Shown: piece by piece, positions 43,782 through 52,259 of the stretch | How the letters are laid out: each line of letters starts with the position of its first letter | Numbering within the stretch: the stretch's first letter is position 1 | From: CAZABP01 sp964483245 | Lineage (GTDB): Bacteria > Planctomycetota > UBA1135 > UBA2386 | DNA: 64,000 nucleotides | Direction: 5' to 3' | Assembly (NCBI GenBank): GCA_964483245.1 | Contig: CAZABP010000022.1 | Span: 18,360-82,359, forward strand | Translations under genes and position numbers: made by a program | The notes under the pieces: generated by a model | What the model was told of the DNA's origin: nothing | Seen by the model: only the letters and a program-made list of their open reading frames with translations | The model's database searches: none

Positions 43782-44963
43782 ATGCCGGTCATCCGCGAAC
43801 GACGTTTCCTGCGCGTGAAGCTGGACATGGTCACCCGGTGCCAGATCCGGTGCATCATGTGCCACTTCGCGCACCCCGACTTCCAGGAGAGCCCGGAGCG
43901 GCTGGGTGGCGAGCTGCTCGAGAAGGTCGCGCGCGAGCTGTTCCCGCGCGCACACGAGGTGGCGCTGTCGTCGAGCGCGGAGCCGCTGATGGCCCCTGAC
44001 CTGCCGCGCGCGCTCGAGCTGTGCCGCGAGCATGGGGTCCCCGCGTTCCACTTCTCGACCAACGCGCTGAGCATGACCGAAGGGATCATGCGCAAGGTCA
44101 TCGACGTGCGGATGCCGCACCTGACGATCTCCTGCGACGGCGCCACGAAGGAGACCTACGAGAAGATCCGCAAGCCCGCCCGCTGGGAGCCGTTCGTGCG
44201 CAAGCTGGAGCTGATCCAACGCGTCAAGCGGGACCTCGGTGTGGACCACCCGCAGCTGACGCTCACCTGCGTGTTGATGAAGAGCAACGTCCAGGAGGCG
44301 CCGGACGTCGTGCGGTTCGCGCACGCGCACGGCTTCCAGCAGGTGCACTTCAACTACATGGCCGTCATGGGCGGACTCGGCGTCGAGCACGAGACGGTCA
44401 TGGACATCCCGAAGCTGACCAATGCCAAGGTCGCCGAGGCCAAGCGCATCGGCGACGAGCTGGGGGTCTCCGTCTGGTGCCCGATGCCGCTGCCGGAATC
44501 GTTCGAAGGTGCCGGCGACGCGACCGATGCGCAGCGCAGCGACGCCGGTGGCGGCAGCGCGATCGGTGGGCCAGCAGGGGACCTGCCGGCGACCTCGTTC
44601 TCGGTGGCCGAGTTCTTGAACCACAAGAACCGCGAGTTCCTGCTCGCCGCCAAGCAGAAGCAGCACCACAACCGGCCGTGTTACTTCCCGTGGTACTACA
44701 TCCACGTGAATCCGGACGGGACCGTGTTCCCGTGCGGATGCTGGTTCGAGTTCTCGACGTTCGGCGACTTCAAGACGCAGACGTTCGAGGAGATCTGGAC
44801 CGGGCCGAAGTACAAGGAGCTGCGCGACCAGCTGTACCACATGCGGTTGCGCGACGTCTGCGCCAACTGCTCGGTCGCCAACATGGGGCGGCCGGATGTG
44901 CGTGCGTCGTTCAGCCACCGCGCGAAGGTGCGGCGGCAGCAGGTCGGAACGACGCCCGGCTGA
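43782..44963 (+). CDS. Radical SAM protein with SPASM-type C-terminus
   Basis: This 393-aa enzyme has the radical SAM cluster motif CQIRCIMC near residue 18 (CX3CX2C), an SAM-binding core with ISCDGATKETYEKIRKPA near 108, and a cysteine-rich C-terminal part. The latter contains CYFPWYYIHVNPDGTVFPCG near 305 and CANCSVANMG near 365, typical of SPASM/twitch auxiliary Fe-S clusters. Such enzymes often modify peptides or assist quinohaem or cofactor maturation, but no precursor peptide gene is visible beside it. A Gly/Ala-rich insertion sits near residues 245-275. The substrate is unknown. Confidence 0.85.
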   Translation: MPVIRERRFLRVKLDMVTRCQIRCIMCHFAHPDFQESPERLGGELLEKVARELFPRAHEVALSSSAEPLMAPDLPRALELCREHGVPAFHFSTNALSMTEGIMRKVIDVRMPHLTISCDGATKETYEKIRKPARWEPFVRKLELIQRVKRDLGVDHPQLTLTCVLMKSNVQEAPDVVRFAHAHGFQQVHFNYMAVMGGLGVEHETVMDIPKLTNAKVAEAKRIGDELGVSVWCPMPLPESFEGAGDATDAQRSDAGGGSAIGGPAGDLPATSFSVAEFLNHKNREFLLAAKQKQHHNRPCYFPWYYIHVNPDGTVFPCGCWFEFSTFGDFKTQTFEEIWTGPKYKELRDQLYHMRLRDVCANCSVANMGRPDVRASFSHRAKVRRQQVGTTPG

Positions 44964-45017
44964 CCGATCCGCCGGGCCCGCGCTTGCACTGCCGCACGGC
45001 TGCGCTTCGCTGCGGTG

Positions 45018-45623
45018 ATGCGTTCCTCGGCTGTGGCATTCCTGGTCCTGGCCGGCTGCGCCGGCGCCCCCGCGCCCGGTGAGCTGATCGAGACGTTCGA
45101 CCGCGGCATGCCGGCGGTCGTCGGCGGTGGTACCTGGCAGCTCGAACCGGACCCGGACGATGCGGCGAACCAGATCCTCGTGCAGCGCGGGCGCAACGAG
45201 AACTCCGTGTTCAACCTTCTGCTGTTCGAACGCGCGACGGCGCAGGACGTGGATCTGCGCGTGCGGCTGCAGGCGATCGCGGGAGTCGTCGATCAGGGTG
45301 GGGGCCTGGTCTGGCGCGCCCAGGATCTGCGCAACTACTACATCGCGCGCTGGAACCCGCTCGAGGAGAACCTGCGCGTCTACACGGTCGTCGACGGCAA
45401 GCGGACACAGCTCGCGAGTCTCGACGTCGTGTGCGATCCCGAGTCATGGCACGAGCTGCAGGTCGAGATGCGCGGCACGGTGATCTCCTGCACGCTGGAC
45501 GGTCGGCCGCGGCTCGTCTGCAAGGATCAGACGTTCGAGGGACCGGGTCGCGTCGGCGTGTGGACCAAGGCGGACGCGGAGACTGCGTTCGACGATCTGC
45601 TGCTGAAGGCACCGTCGCGATGA
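45018..45623 (+). CDS. Lipoprotein with concanavalin-like (DUF1080-type) domain
   Basis: This 201-aa lipoprotein has the signal FLVLAGCAGA. One beta-sandwich domain contains GGGLVWRAQDLRNYYIARWN, WHELQVEMRGTVISCTLDG and GRVGVWTKADAETAFDDLLL. These phrases are typical of LamG/3-keto-disaccharide-hydrolase-like folds that bind or act on carbohydrates. No catalytic residues can be named. A GTG lies two codons upstream (45015); I prefer the ATG. It overlaps the subtilase gene by 4 nt (ATGA). Confidence 0.65.
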   Translation: MRSSAVAFLVLAGCAGAPAPGELIETFDRGMPAVVGGGTWQLEPDPDDAANQILVQRGRNENSVFNLLLFERATAQDVDLRVRLQAIAGVVDQGGGLVWRAQDLRNYYIARWNPLEENLRVYTVVDGKRTQLASLDVVCDPESWHELQVEMRGTVISCTLDGRPRLVCKDQTFEGPGRVGVWTKADAETAFDDLLLKAPSR

Positions 45624-47191
45624 AGTGGGTGCGTTGGCTGTGGATGTGCGTGACGTGCGCGCCGCTGCTCGCGCAGGAGCCGAAGCTGGACACGGATCTG
45701 CGTGAGTTCGACGGGCAGCTCGCAGTGTTCGTGCGGATGGAGGATCAGCGCTTTGGCGGCGCCGGGGACTACGAGCGCTTCTGCGCCGAGCACCCGACGA
45801 CGCCGCGCTCGAAGCTGCGGGCCGACGTCGTTGCCGACCTGAAGCAGCGCGCGGCCAGCTCCTGGGAGCGCGTCGCGGCCGAGGTGGGCAAGCTGACTGC
45901 CGCCGGCGAGCTGCGCAGCATCGCGCGCTATTGGATCGTCAACGGGTTTGCCGCCACGGCGTCCCCGGATGCCTGTGCTGCGCTGGCGGCGCTGCCGGGC
46001 GTGTCGTTCGTCTACCGCCAGCGCGAGCCGAACGGCGGTGCGCAGCACGCGGTTGCGCCGCGCGAGCGGGTCGAGGCGCTGCAACCGGCACGTCGCGCCG
46101 AGCTCGAACGCGCGCTCGCGCTGATCCCGGAGTCGGAGCCGGCGTTCGACGCCGATGGGCTGACGATGCCATGGAACCTGAAGCGGATCCACGCCGACGT
46201 CGCGTGGCAGAGCGGCGCGCATGGTCAGGGGGTCGTCGTCGCGCTGATGGACAGCGGGCTGCTCGTGATGCCGTCGCTCGCGCAGGCGCTGTGGCGCAAT
46301 CCGCGCGAGCAGCTCGACGGCGAGGACGAGGACGGCAACGGCTACGTCGACGACGTCGTCGGTTGGGACTTCCTGGCCGGCTCGCCGCATTGCGTCGGCG
46401 ACGGCGCGATGTCCCACGGCTCGATGTGCGGCGGCATCGTCGCCGGGCGGCCGTGGGGGGAGCCGAAGACCGTGACCGGCGTCGCGCCGCGCGCGCGGCT
46501 GATGATGCTGCGCGGCATGGGGCGGTTGCGCGCGTACGAGTACGCGATCGACGCCGGCGCCGACGTCGTGTCGATGAGCTACATGTGGGTCAACGTCGAG
46601 CTCGGCAACTACCGCGGCGTGTTCCGGGTCGCACACGAGCACATGGCGGCGTGCGGGTTGGTCGCCGTGGGCGGGGCCGGGAACTTCCGCCGCTCGGCGC
46701 CGGCCGGGCGCCAGATCGCGCTGCCCAAGGACATCCCGTGCGTGATCGCGGCGGCCGGGATCCTGGAAAACGGCGAACAGTCACCGATGAGCAGCGAGGG
46801 GCCGTGCACGTGGGACGACGTGCGGTTCTACCGCGACTATCCGAAGGAAGCGCCGCTCGTGAAGCCGGACGTGACCGCGCTGTTCCGCGACTTTCCGTTG
46901 TGGCACCGGACCGAGGTGCGCGGGCGTCAGGTCGAAGTCGTCTGGCAGGGGCCGGATGGATTCGGGTTGATCACCGGACCGGGCGGCAACTCGTTCGCCG
47001 GCCCGCACGCGGCCGGAGTCGCGGCGCTGATGCTGTCGGTGCAACCTGAGCTGACGCCATGGCGCGTGCAGGAGCTGATGTGTGCGACCTGCAAGGATCT
47101 CGGCGAGCCGGGCAAGGACGTGAAGTTCGGCGCGGGGCTGTTGCAGGCGGATGCGGCGGTCGCGGCGGCGCGGGGGGCGAAGGTGGAGTGA
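45620..47191 (+). CDS. Exported subtilisin-like serine protease (S8)
   Basis: This 523-aa protein has a signal peptide (ending PLLAQE) and a propeptide-like region to about residue 180. The S8 domain has Asp in VALMDSGLLV near 215, His in MSHGSMCGGIV near 270, the oxyanion Asn region VGGAGNFRR near 355 and Ser in GNSFAGPHAAGVAALMLS near 460. All three catalytic residues are present, although the His motif is HGS rather than HGT. A short acidic stretch (DGEDEDGNGYVDDV) looks like a calcium site. It is coupled to the lipoprotein gene upstream, so the two may work together at the cell surface. Confidence 0.87.
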   Translation: MKWVRWLWMCVTCAPLLAQEPKLDTDLREFDGQLAVFVRMEDQRFGGAGDYERFCAEHPTTPRSKLRADVVADLKQRAASSWERVAAEVGKLTAAGELRSIARYWIVNGFAATASPDACAALAALPGVSFVYRQREPNGGAQHAVAPRERVEALQPARRAELERALALIPESEPAFDADGLTMPWNLKRIHADVAWQSGAHGQGVVVALMDSGLLVMPSLAQALWRNPREQLDGEDEDGNGYVDDVVGWDFLAGSPHCVGDGAMSHGSMCGGIVAGRPWGEPKTVTGVAPRARLMMLRGMGRLRAYEYAIDAGADVVSMSYMWVNVELGNYRGVFRVAHEHMAACGLVAVGGAGNFRRSAPAGRQIALPKDIPCVIAAAGILENGEQSPMSSEGPCTWDDVRFYRDYPKEAPLVKPDVTALFRDFPLWHRTEVRGRQVEVVWQGPDGFGLITGPGGNSFAGPHAAGVAALMLSVQPELTPWRVQELMCATCKDLGEPGKDVKFGAGLLQADAAVAAARGAKVE

Positions 47192-47268
47192 GCGGTGGTG
47201 GGCCCAGGGGCATTCCCTGCTGAGGCCAGTCGCCGAATCTCGGCGAGGATCTGCTGCTTCGACGCCAT
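47190..47268 (-). pseudogene. Truncated 5' remnant of a gene starting MASKQQILAEIRRLA
   Basis: On the minus strand an ATG at 47268 opens with MASKQQILAEIRRLASAGNA, a well-formed helical N-terminus. The frame then collapses into proline/alanine-rich antisense of the subtilase gene. The opening resembles N-termini of homing-endonuclease-associated repeat proteins, from memory and weakly. A TACATT box lies 10 nt before the ATG. I read it as a gene start whose body was lost. Confidence 0.3.
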
Positions 47269-47302
47269 GGCTGCGCGAAATGTAGCGCAGGGGGCCCATC
47301 GC

Positions 47303-47308
47303 TAGCAT
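47303..47308 (+). promoter_or_regulatory. -10 element (TAGCAT) of the DUF4160/DUF2442 pair
   Basis: TAGCAT ends 8 nt before the ATG at 47317, again implying a leaderless message. No ribosome site is present. Confidence 0.4.
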
Positions 47309-47316
47309 CTGCGCCG

Positions 47317-47553
47317 ATGCCCACGGTGCTTCGGATCGGCGCTGCGAGGTTCTTCTTCTTCAGTAATGAGGGATTCGATCCACCTCACGTGCACATCGAG
47401 CAAGCAGGGGCATTGGCCAGGTTCTGGCTCGATCTGGTAGCCTCGGCGGCATCGAGTCGGTTCTCGGGACACGACCTCCGTCGACTCGAGAAGCAAGTGA
47501 TCGAGCATCGAAAGCAACTGATCCAGGCACGGCATGACTACTTCAGGCCCTAG
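47317..47553 (+). CDS. DUF4160 family protein, first gene of a putative toxin-antitoxin-like pair
   Basis: This 78-aa protein has the DUF4160 hallmarks RFFFFSNEGFDPPHVHIEQA near residue 12 and a C-terminal helix with LRRLEKQVIEHRKQLIQARH. These small proteins are usually encoded next to DUF2442 genes and the pair is suspected to be a toxin-antitoxin or mobile module. No biochemical role is established as far as I know. The next gene starts inside its last codons. Confidence 0.8.
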   Translation: MPTVLRIGAARFFFFSNEGFDPPHVHIEQAGALARFWLDLVASAASSRFSGHDLRRLEKQVIEHRKQLIQARHDYFRP

Positions 47554-47806
47554 CACCGATCCGCGGGCCGTCGATGCGTCGGTCGGCGAGGACGAACTGC
47601 TCGTGGTTTTGGCGGACGGCCGGCGGCTCAGTGTCCCGCTCGCATGGTTTCCTCGGCTGCTGCACGCCACGACAGCTCAGCGTCAGAACTGGAGACTGCT
47701 CGGAGATGGCCAGGGCATCTCATGGCCAGATCTCGATGAGGACTTGAGCATCGAGGGTTTGTTGCGTGGTGCTGCCGCGCCAGGTTCAGCCAGGCGAGCC
47801 GTCTGA
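47534..47806 (+). CDS. DUF2442 family protein, second gene of the pair
   Basis: This 90-aa protein has the DUF2442 core: ELLVVLADGRRLSVPLAWFP near residue 22, QRQNWRLLGDGQGISWPDLD near 50 and EDLSIEGLLRG near 70. The gene overlaps the DUF4160 gene by 20 bp. Some members were named as DNA-binding antitoxins by association. The tail after LLRG is Ala/Pro-rich and not conserved. Confidence 0.8.
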   Translation: MTTSGPSTDPRAVDASVGEDELLVVLADGRRLSVPLAWFPRLLHATTAQRQNWRLLGDGQGISWPDLDEDLSIEGLLRGAAAPGSARRAV

Positions 47807-47872
47807 CAGCCAGTCCGATCCTTTGCTGACTGCGCCCACGCGGCGCCCACGGCCGACGTTGGGCGCCAGGGG

Positions 47873-49636
47873 TCACCGCCGCTCCGCCGCCGCGCGCACG
47901 ACGGTGAGCGCGCGTGCGAGCTCCGGATCCGTCTGATCCGGCAACCGCAGCGGATCGACGACGACGTCCGGCTGGATCCCTACCCCGACGAACTCGCGGC
48001 CATCCGGATACGTGTCGCGCTTGGTGCAGATGCGCGCGCCACCGCCGCCCGGCAGCTCCACGCGCAGTGGCTGACCGGTCGAGCCGCCGGTCGGGCGGCC
48101 GACGATCGTTGCGCGCTTCGCCGCGTGCAGCACGGCGACGAAGTCCTCCGCGGCGCTGAACGTCGCGGGGCCGACGAGGACGGCGACCGGACCGCGGAAC
48201 GGATCGGCGGCGGGACGGATCTCGCCCGGCTCGCCGTGGTGCCACTCCTCCGGGCGGTTCCAAGCGCGGAATGCCGGGCGGTGCAGGCGCGTCTTCCACG
48301 CGGTCTTCGGGATCGGCCGCTCGATCAGATGGCGGACGATGTTCCAGCCGTTGCCGGAATCTCCGCCGCCGTTCCCACGCACGTCGAGGATCAGACCCTG
48401 CGCAGTGCGGAGCTTCGGCAGCGCCTGCGCGACGAACTGCTCGACGATCTCCTTGCTGCCAAACGATGGCAGGTTGACGTAGAGGACGCCGCCGTCGAGC
48501 TCGCGCACGGTGAAGTCACGCGCATGCGGATCCGGCAGCGGATACCGCGCGCGGCGCAGCTCGACGTCGCGCTCGCCGCCATCGGCGCCGGCAACACGCA
48601 GCGTCACGCGTGAGCCGGGCGCGCCGGCGGTCAGGAGCCTTGCTGCGCGCAGGTCGCCGCCCTGCGGCGTCGAGGCGCAGATCCACGGCCGGATCTCGGC
48701 GTCGAGCAGCTCGCCGACCGGTTTCCCATCCCAGTGCGTGATCCGCTCGCCGCGCACGAGCCTGGCCGCCGCGATCTCGTCTCGCACCTCAGGGGACGAC
48801 ACGGAGTCGAGCGCGACGACGCTCTCGATCCGGAGCTGCCGCTTCGTGTCGAACGCCAGGCGCACCGGCAAGTGCGCATCCCCTTGGATGCCGAGGCCAG
48901 GGCCCCAGATGTCGGTGTGACCGTCGCGCAGCTTCGCGAGCGAACGGTTCAACACGCGGTAGTAGTCCGGCGCCGTGCGCGCTGCGCGCACCGCGGGAAG
49001 TGCAGCGGCGAACTCGGCGTCCCAGTCGAGCTCCGGCACCTGATCGAAGAATGCGAAGTGGTACTTCACCTCGCTCCACAGCAGCGCCCAGCCGGCAATG
49101 CGGTCGTCCTCCGGGAGCTCCGCTGCAGGGAACGGCACGTGGTTGCGCAGCAGCAGCGCCGTCGCGGCGTCGGGCGCAGATGCGCGTTCCCGCAGCCGTT
49201 GGTTGTTGGTCGGATCGCTCGAAATGCGCGCGGTGACATGCACGCGGTCGTCCGCCCAGGTCCAACTCGCCGCGACGAGCAGCGGCGAGTACCCGATCTG
49301 TTTCAGCAACGCGCGGCAGCGACGAGAGGGGGAGCTCGTCCGTTCGACGCCGTAGCCATCGTGGTCACGCGCTGCGGTCCAGACCTGCTCGTCCTCGGTG
49401 AACAGCAGCACGACGCTCGCGAGGCCGGCTGGGTTCGGCGGGCAATCGAGGCGGAGGCCCTGGCCGATGGGCAGCGCGAGTGAGACGTCCTCATCGAGCG
49501 CCACGCTGCGGTGCTCTGCGGCGCGATCGTAGACCTGGGCGAGGGTGAGGACCGTCCGTTGTTGAGTGGGCAGGGACACCGCCAGCAACGGGATCACCAG
49601 GAATCTCGGCTGCATGCAGTTTCGTCGCATCGACAT
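47873..49636 (-). CDS. Exported S41-family (tail-specific) peptidase
   Basis: This 587-aa protein has a signal peptide (FLVIPLLAVSLPTQ). The S41 domain shows LRDGHTDIWGPGLG near residue 250, a PDZ-like middle part and the core GVLYVNLPSFGSKEIVEQFV near 400. It continues with LILDVRGNGGGDSGNGW near 435 and the catalytic Ser in GPATFSAAEDFVAVLHAAKR near 500. It ends with VGVGIQPDVVVDP, as usual. Start choice is open between 49636 and the ATG at 49615, which gives a shorter n-region. A TAGCCT box 14 nt upstream favours the first. Confidence 0.83.
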   Translation of the reverse strand: MSMRRNCMQPRFLVIPLLAVSLPTQQRTVLTLAQVYDRAAEHRSVALDEDVSLALPIGQGLRLDCPPNPAGLASVVLLFTEDEQVWTAARDHDGYGVERTSSPSRRCRALLKQIGYSPLLVAASWTWADDRVHVTARISSDPTNNQRLRERASAPDAATALLLRNHVPFPAAELPEDDRIAGWALLWSEVKYHFAFFDQVPELDWDAEFAAALPAVRAARTAPDYYRVLNRSLAKLRDGHTDIWGPGLGIQGDAHLPVRLAFDTKRQLRIESVVALDSVSSPEVRDEIAAARLVRGERITHWDGKPVGELLDAEIRPWICASTPQGGDLRAARLLTAGAPGSRVTLRVAGADGGERDVELRRARYPLPDPHARDFTVRELDGGVLYVNLPSFGSKEIVEQFVAQALPKLRTAQGLILDVRGNGGGDSGNGWNIVRHLIERPIPKTAWKTRLHRPAFRAWNRPEEWHHGEPGEIRPAADPFRGPVAVLVGPATFSAAEDFVAVLHAAKRATIVGRPTGGSTGQPLRVELPGGGGARICTKRDTYPDGREFVGVGIQPDVVVDPLRLPDQTDPELARALTVVRAAAERR

Positions 49637-49698
49637 GGCGCAGGTCCGGGAGGCTACGGTATCCGGCCGAACAACCCGGGCATCGGCCCGCACCAGCG

Positions 49699-50205
49699 AT
49701 GGCGGAACCTCCAGTGAGCGCTGACTGCACGCTTGCCGCGAAGCCTGCCCCCGAGCCGGAGCGGCTGACCTGGCTGCAGTGGGTCGTCGTCTCGGCGCTG
49801 ACGCTGATCGTCCTGCTGCTGGTGGTGTTCCAGATCGGTATGAGCCTCACCTTCGACGAAGGGCGCGCGCTGGAAGTCACCCGTGCGCGCGAGATCGTGA
49901 GGGAGCAGGGTGCGCTGCTCGCGGAGATCAAGGCGTTGCCGGTCAACAGGAACGACTCGGAGTGGACGGCGCGACGGCGGCAGGAGCTGGCCGACGAGAT
50001 CGGCGCACTCACGATCCGGACCGAAGCCGATTCGCATGGCCTTGCCGTCGTGATCGTGTTCCGGCGCAGGGGGATCGCCGAGGTCTACGAGCACCAGCTC
50101 TGTTGGATCAACCCCGAAGTCGAACGACTCGTCCGCGCGGGCAGGTACGGGCTCGGTGAAAGTTTCGCGCCGATTGCGGACGGTTGGTGGTGGGTGATCC
50201 ACTGA
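49699..50205 (+). CDS. Hypothetical membrane-anchored protein
   Basis: This 168-aa protein has one membrane helix (about residues 27-48, VVVSALTLIVLLLVVFQIGM). A helical part follows, and the C-terminal beta part includes GLAVVIVFRRRGIAEVYEHQ and FAPIADGWWWVIH. I do not recognise a family. It diverges from the S41 peptidase gene and is followed 18 bp later by the CoxII-like lipoprotein gene on the same strand, so the two could be one unit. Confidence 0.5.
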   Translation: MAEPPVSADCTLAAKPAPEPERLTWLQWVVVSALTLIVLLLVVFQIGMSLTFDEGRALEVTRAREIVREQGALLAEIKALPVNRNDSEWTARRRQELADEIGALTIRTEADSHGLAVVIVFRRRGIAEVYEHQLCWINPEVERLVRAGRYGLGESFAPIADGWWWVIH

Positions 50206-50223
50206 CCCCATGCGGTGCGTGCG

Positions 50224-50931
50224 ATGAGCCATCCGCCGAGCCAGATCGCGGCGAGACTCCTGCTCGTGAGCGTGCTGGCTGGTTGCTCTGGCGACGTGGT
50301 GCCCCCGGGTGATGCTTCGCGTGACACGACGGAACCTGCGGCGCGCGTTTCGGCCGACGAGCTCGAGTTGAGCGTCGGCAGGGACGTGGATCCCTTGGAT
50401 GTCGAGGTGCGGATTCGACAACCGGCGTGGACCGCAGAATGCAACGGCCGAACGACGCGAAACGAACTGCACATACCGGTTGGACGCCGCATCCGAGTGT
50501 GGATCCACTCCGACGAGCCGATCGCGTTCACGATTCCAGCGTTCCGCGTGCGGCGTTCGGTTGCGCCTGAGGGTCCGTCGCAGGTCTGGTTCGAGGCGTT
50601 CGTGCCGGGCGTGTATCCCGTCGTGCTCGTGCACGACGAGGAGCAGGGTGGCAGGCAGCTCGAGCACCGGGAAGCAGGGACCGTGACGGTGATGACTGCC
50701 GATGAGTTCGAGCGCGCGGTGCGCGGTGGCGTGAGCGTTGTGGTCTGGATCCTGCTCGCCTTGCTCGTGTTGGTTGTCGGCATGGGCTTGGAAGTCCGTG
50801 CATGGAGGCGGGCCGAGGCAGAACTCGATCTCTACCTGGCGGAGGAGGATCCATCGAAACCACCCGTGGCCCCGGAGCCGCCCGGCGCGAGCGCAGGCGA
50901 TGCCGACGTCGCACCGCGTCGCGAACCGTGA
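50224..50931 (+). CDS. Lipoprotein with CoxII-like cupredoxin domain lacking copper ligands
   Basis: This 235-aa protein has a lipoprotein signal (LLLVSVLAGC). A cupredoxin-like domain (about residues 70-160) resembles subunit II of haem-copper oxidases: VGRRIRVWIHSDEPIAFTIP, then AFRVRRSVAPEGPSQVWFEA and a PGVYPVVLVHDEEQG phrase. In CoxII the second segment carries a copper-binding His and the last a CXXXC pair; here these positions are not Cys or His. A C-terminal membrane helix follows (about 180-200), then a charged tail. A GTG three codons earlier (50215) is an alternative start. The function is unknown. Confidence 0.55.
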   Translation: MSHPPSQIAARLLLVSVLAGCSGDVVPPGDASRDTTEPAARVSADELELSVGRDVDPLDVEVRIRQPAWTAECNGRTTRNELHIPVGRRIRVWIHSDEPIAFTIPAFRVRRSVAPEGPSQVWFEAFVPGVYPVVLVHDEEQGGRQLEHREAGTVTVMTADEFERAVRGGVSVVVWILLALLVLVVGMGLEVRAWRRAEAELDLYLAEEDPSKPPVAPEPPGASAGDADVAPRREP

Positions 50932-51075
50932 GTGAATGCGTGGAACCGGAGCCGCGGCCTTGCTGCAGCGGATGCAGGAGCCTTGGTTCAGGTAGGTCCA
51001 CCCCGCGTCCGCCTGCAGCCGGCACAGCATCGGCGATCTCACGACTGCAGTGCTCAGCCAGGTGCCCGGGGCGGA

Positions 51076-51081
51076 TACGGT
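51076..51081 (+). promoter_or_regulatory. -10-like element (TACGGT) that decides the start of the DUF4304 gene
   Basis: TACGGT is followed by GGTTGC and the GTG at 51088. The 6-nt gap matches the leaderless layout of other genes here and supports that GTG. Confidence 0.35.
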
Positions 51082-51087
51082 GGTTGC

Positions 51088-51525
51088 GTGCAGTCTCACG
51101 TGAAGGACTTCATCGCGCGACTCCACACGCGTGGGCTGAAGCCGCGCGGGTTCACCAAACGGCGCAACACGTTCAGCCGCAAGCACGCGACCTACGTCGA
51201 GTGCTTCCAGTTGCAGGGTTCGGCGTGGAACCATGGCGAGGACCCCACATGGAGGTTCTATCTGAACGCAGGCATCTACTTCCCCGATCTCGTGGGACTT
51301 CGGGCCCCTGGGTTTGCTGGCACGCACGTGTACGGCAGGCTCCGGGCGTTCGATGCTGGCTGCATCGATGAACTGGATCTTCGTCCTGGCGATGCAGAGC
51401 ACACCGTGGACGACGTCGTTGCGAATGTGGAACGAGCCTCCAGATCGATGGCGCAGAAGCTCCAGCAGCTCCGCGCTGCCGCTGAGAAAGGGCGGTTCAT
51501 CGCCAACATCGCTCTCGAGCAATAG
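51088..51525 (+). CDS. DUF4304 family protein
   Basis: This 145-aa protein has HVKDFIARLHTRGLKPRGFT near its start, then RKHATYVECFQLQGSAWNHG and a FYLNAGIYFPDL phrase. This is the usual order for DUF4304 proteins: a short helix, a KRNTF-like segment and a central beta region. No function is known. Base composition is a little lower in GC than the neighbourhood. The GTG start is inferred from family length and the TACGGT box. Confidence 0.65.
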   Translation: MQSHVKDFIARLHTRGLKPRGFTKRRNTFSRKHATYVECFQLQGSAWNHGEDPTWRFYLNAGIYFPDLVGLRAPGFAGTHVYGRLRAFDAGCIDELDLRPGDAEHTVDDVVANVERASRSMAQKLQQLRAAAEKGRFIANIALEQ

Positions 51526-51559
51526 CTTCGCGCCACGTGTGCGCCGGTAGCCCGACCGC

Positions 51560-51688
51560 CTACCCCGCCCGCGAGCGCACGCGATACAGGATCGTCAGGC
51601 ACGCGAGCAGCGTCCCGGCGAACAGGAACGCGGCGAGCATCGCAGCGAACAGCGCGGAGCGAGCGGGCTTGGAGCGGGTGATCTGCAT
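51560..51688 (-). CDS. Orphan duplicate of the carbonic anhydrase C-terminal membrane tail
   Basis: This 42-codon frame encodes a single membrane segment (ALFAAMLAAFLFAGTLLACL) ending in LTILYRVRSRAG. That sequence is almost the same as the last 36 residues of the carbonic anhydrase-like protein encoded at 52627-54186. The DNA match (51561-51672 against 52628-52739) extends about 110 bp with few differences. It is probably a leftover 3' gene end rather than an independent gene. It could still be translated from the ATG at 51688. Confidence 0.5.
   Translation of the reverse strand: MQITRSKPARSALFAAMLAAFLFAGTLLACLTILYRVRSRAG
51561..51672. repeat. Direct repeat (left copy) of the carbonic anhydrase gene 3' end
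   Basis: About 112 bp match 52628-52739 in the same orientation, offset by 1067 bp. The first 38 bp are identical and differences increase toward the right side. The two copies bracket the UPF0175/PIN module. Confidence 0.8.
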
Positions 51689-51722
51689 GCAGTGATTCAC
51701 TCGCTTCCGTGTTGGTACCACC

Positions 51723-52259
51723 TCAAGGACCGGCGCCGGGTGGATCTCCGCCTTGCCCCGATTGCTGCGGGTGCTGTGGCTTCGTGCGGGCCGCGTCGCG
51801 GGCCAGCGATTCCATGAGCAACCTCGGTTCGATTCGGAAGGTCGTGTGAGCCAGCTGCCGGAATGCACTGCTCAGATCGAGGAGATCTCTTGCGGCCGCG
51901 GCTTCCAGGATGCCGATGGTCCCGAATACCAGTAGCCCATGACTCCGTGCAGCGGCACGGCCGCGTTGCTCGTCGATGAGCAAGGCCTGGGCCCCGATCT
52001 CCTTCGCAAGAGCAATGGCTGCTGCTTCCCCGGGACCCAAGCCGCGCTCGTGCTTGGTGGTACGCGGGCTCCTGACGACGATCCAAGCTGGCGGTTTGCA
52101 TGCCCAGATGCGGACCGGCTCGGGCGCGCGCGCATGCGAGAGTTCACCGAGCACCGCGGGGGGAACGAAGACCTTCTCGAACAGCCGCTCGAGCACTTGC
52201 ACGTGGCCGATGACAAGCAGGTAGTTCAGGGGCGAAGCGTCGGAGACGACGACGCTCAT
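51723..52259 (-). CDS. DUF3368-type PIN-domain toxin
   Basis: This 178-aa protein begins MSVVVSDASPLNYLLVIGHV, giving the first PIN-domain acidic residue (Asp in SDASPL). The middle has GLGPGEAAAIALAKEIGAQA and LLIDEQRGRAAARSHGLLV, which supply further acidic residues; the family is DUF3368. PIN toxins are usually ribonucleases held in check by an antitoxin. The ATG overlaps the stop of the UPF0175 gene (ATGA), the normal antitoxin-toxin order. The last 25 residues (RTKPQHPQQSGQGG) look like an added tail. Confidence 0.8.
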   Translation of the reverse strand: MSVVVSDASPLNYLLVIGHVQVLERLFEKVFVPPAVLGELSHARAPEPVRIWACKPPAWIVVRSPRTTKHERGLGPGEAAAIALAKEIGAQALLIDEQRGRAAARSHGLLVFGTIGILEAAAARDLLDLSSAFRQLAHTTFRIEPRLLMESLARDAARTKPQHPQQSGQGGDPPGAGP

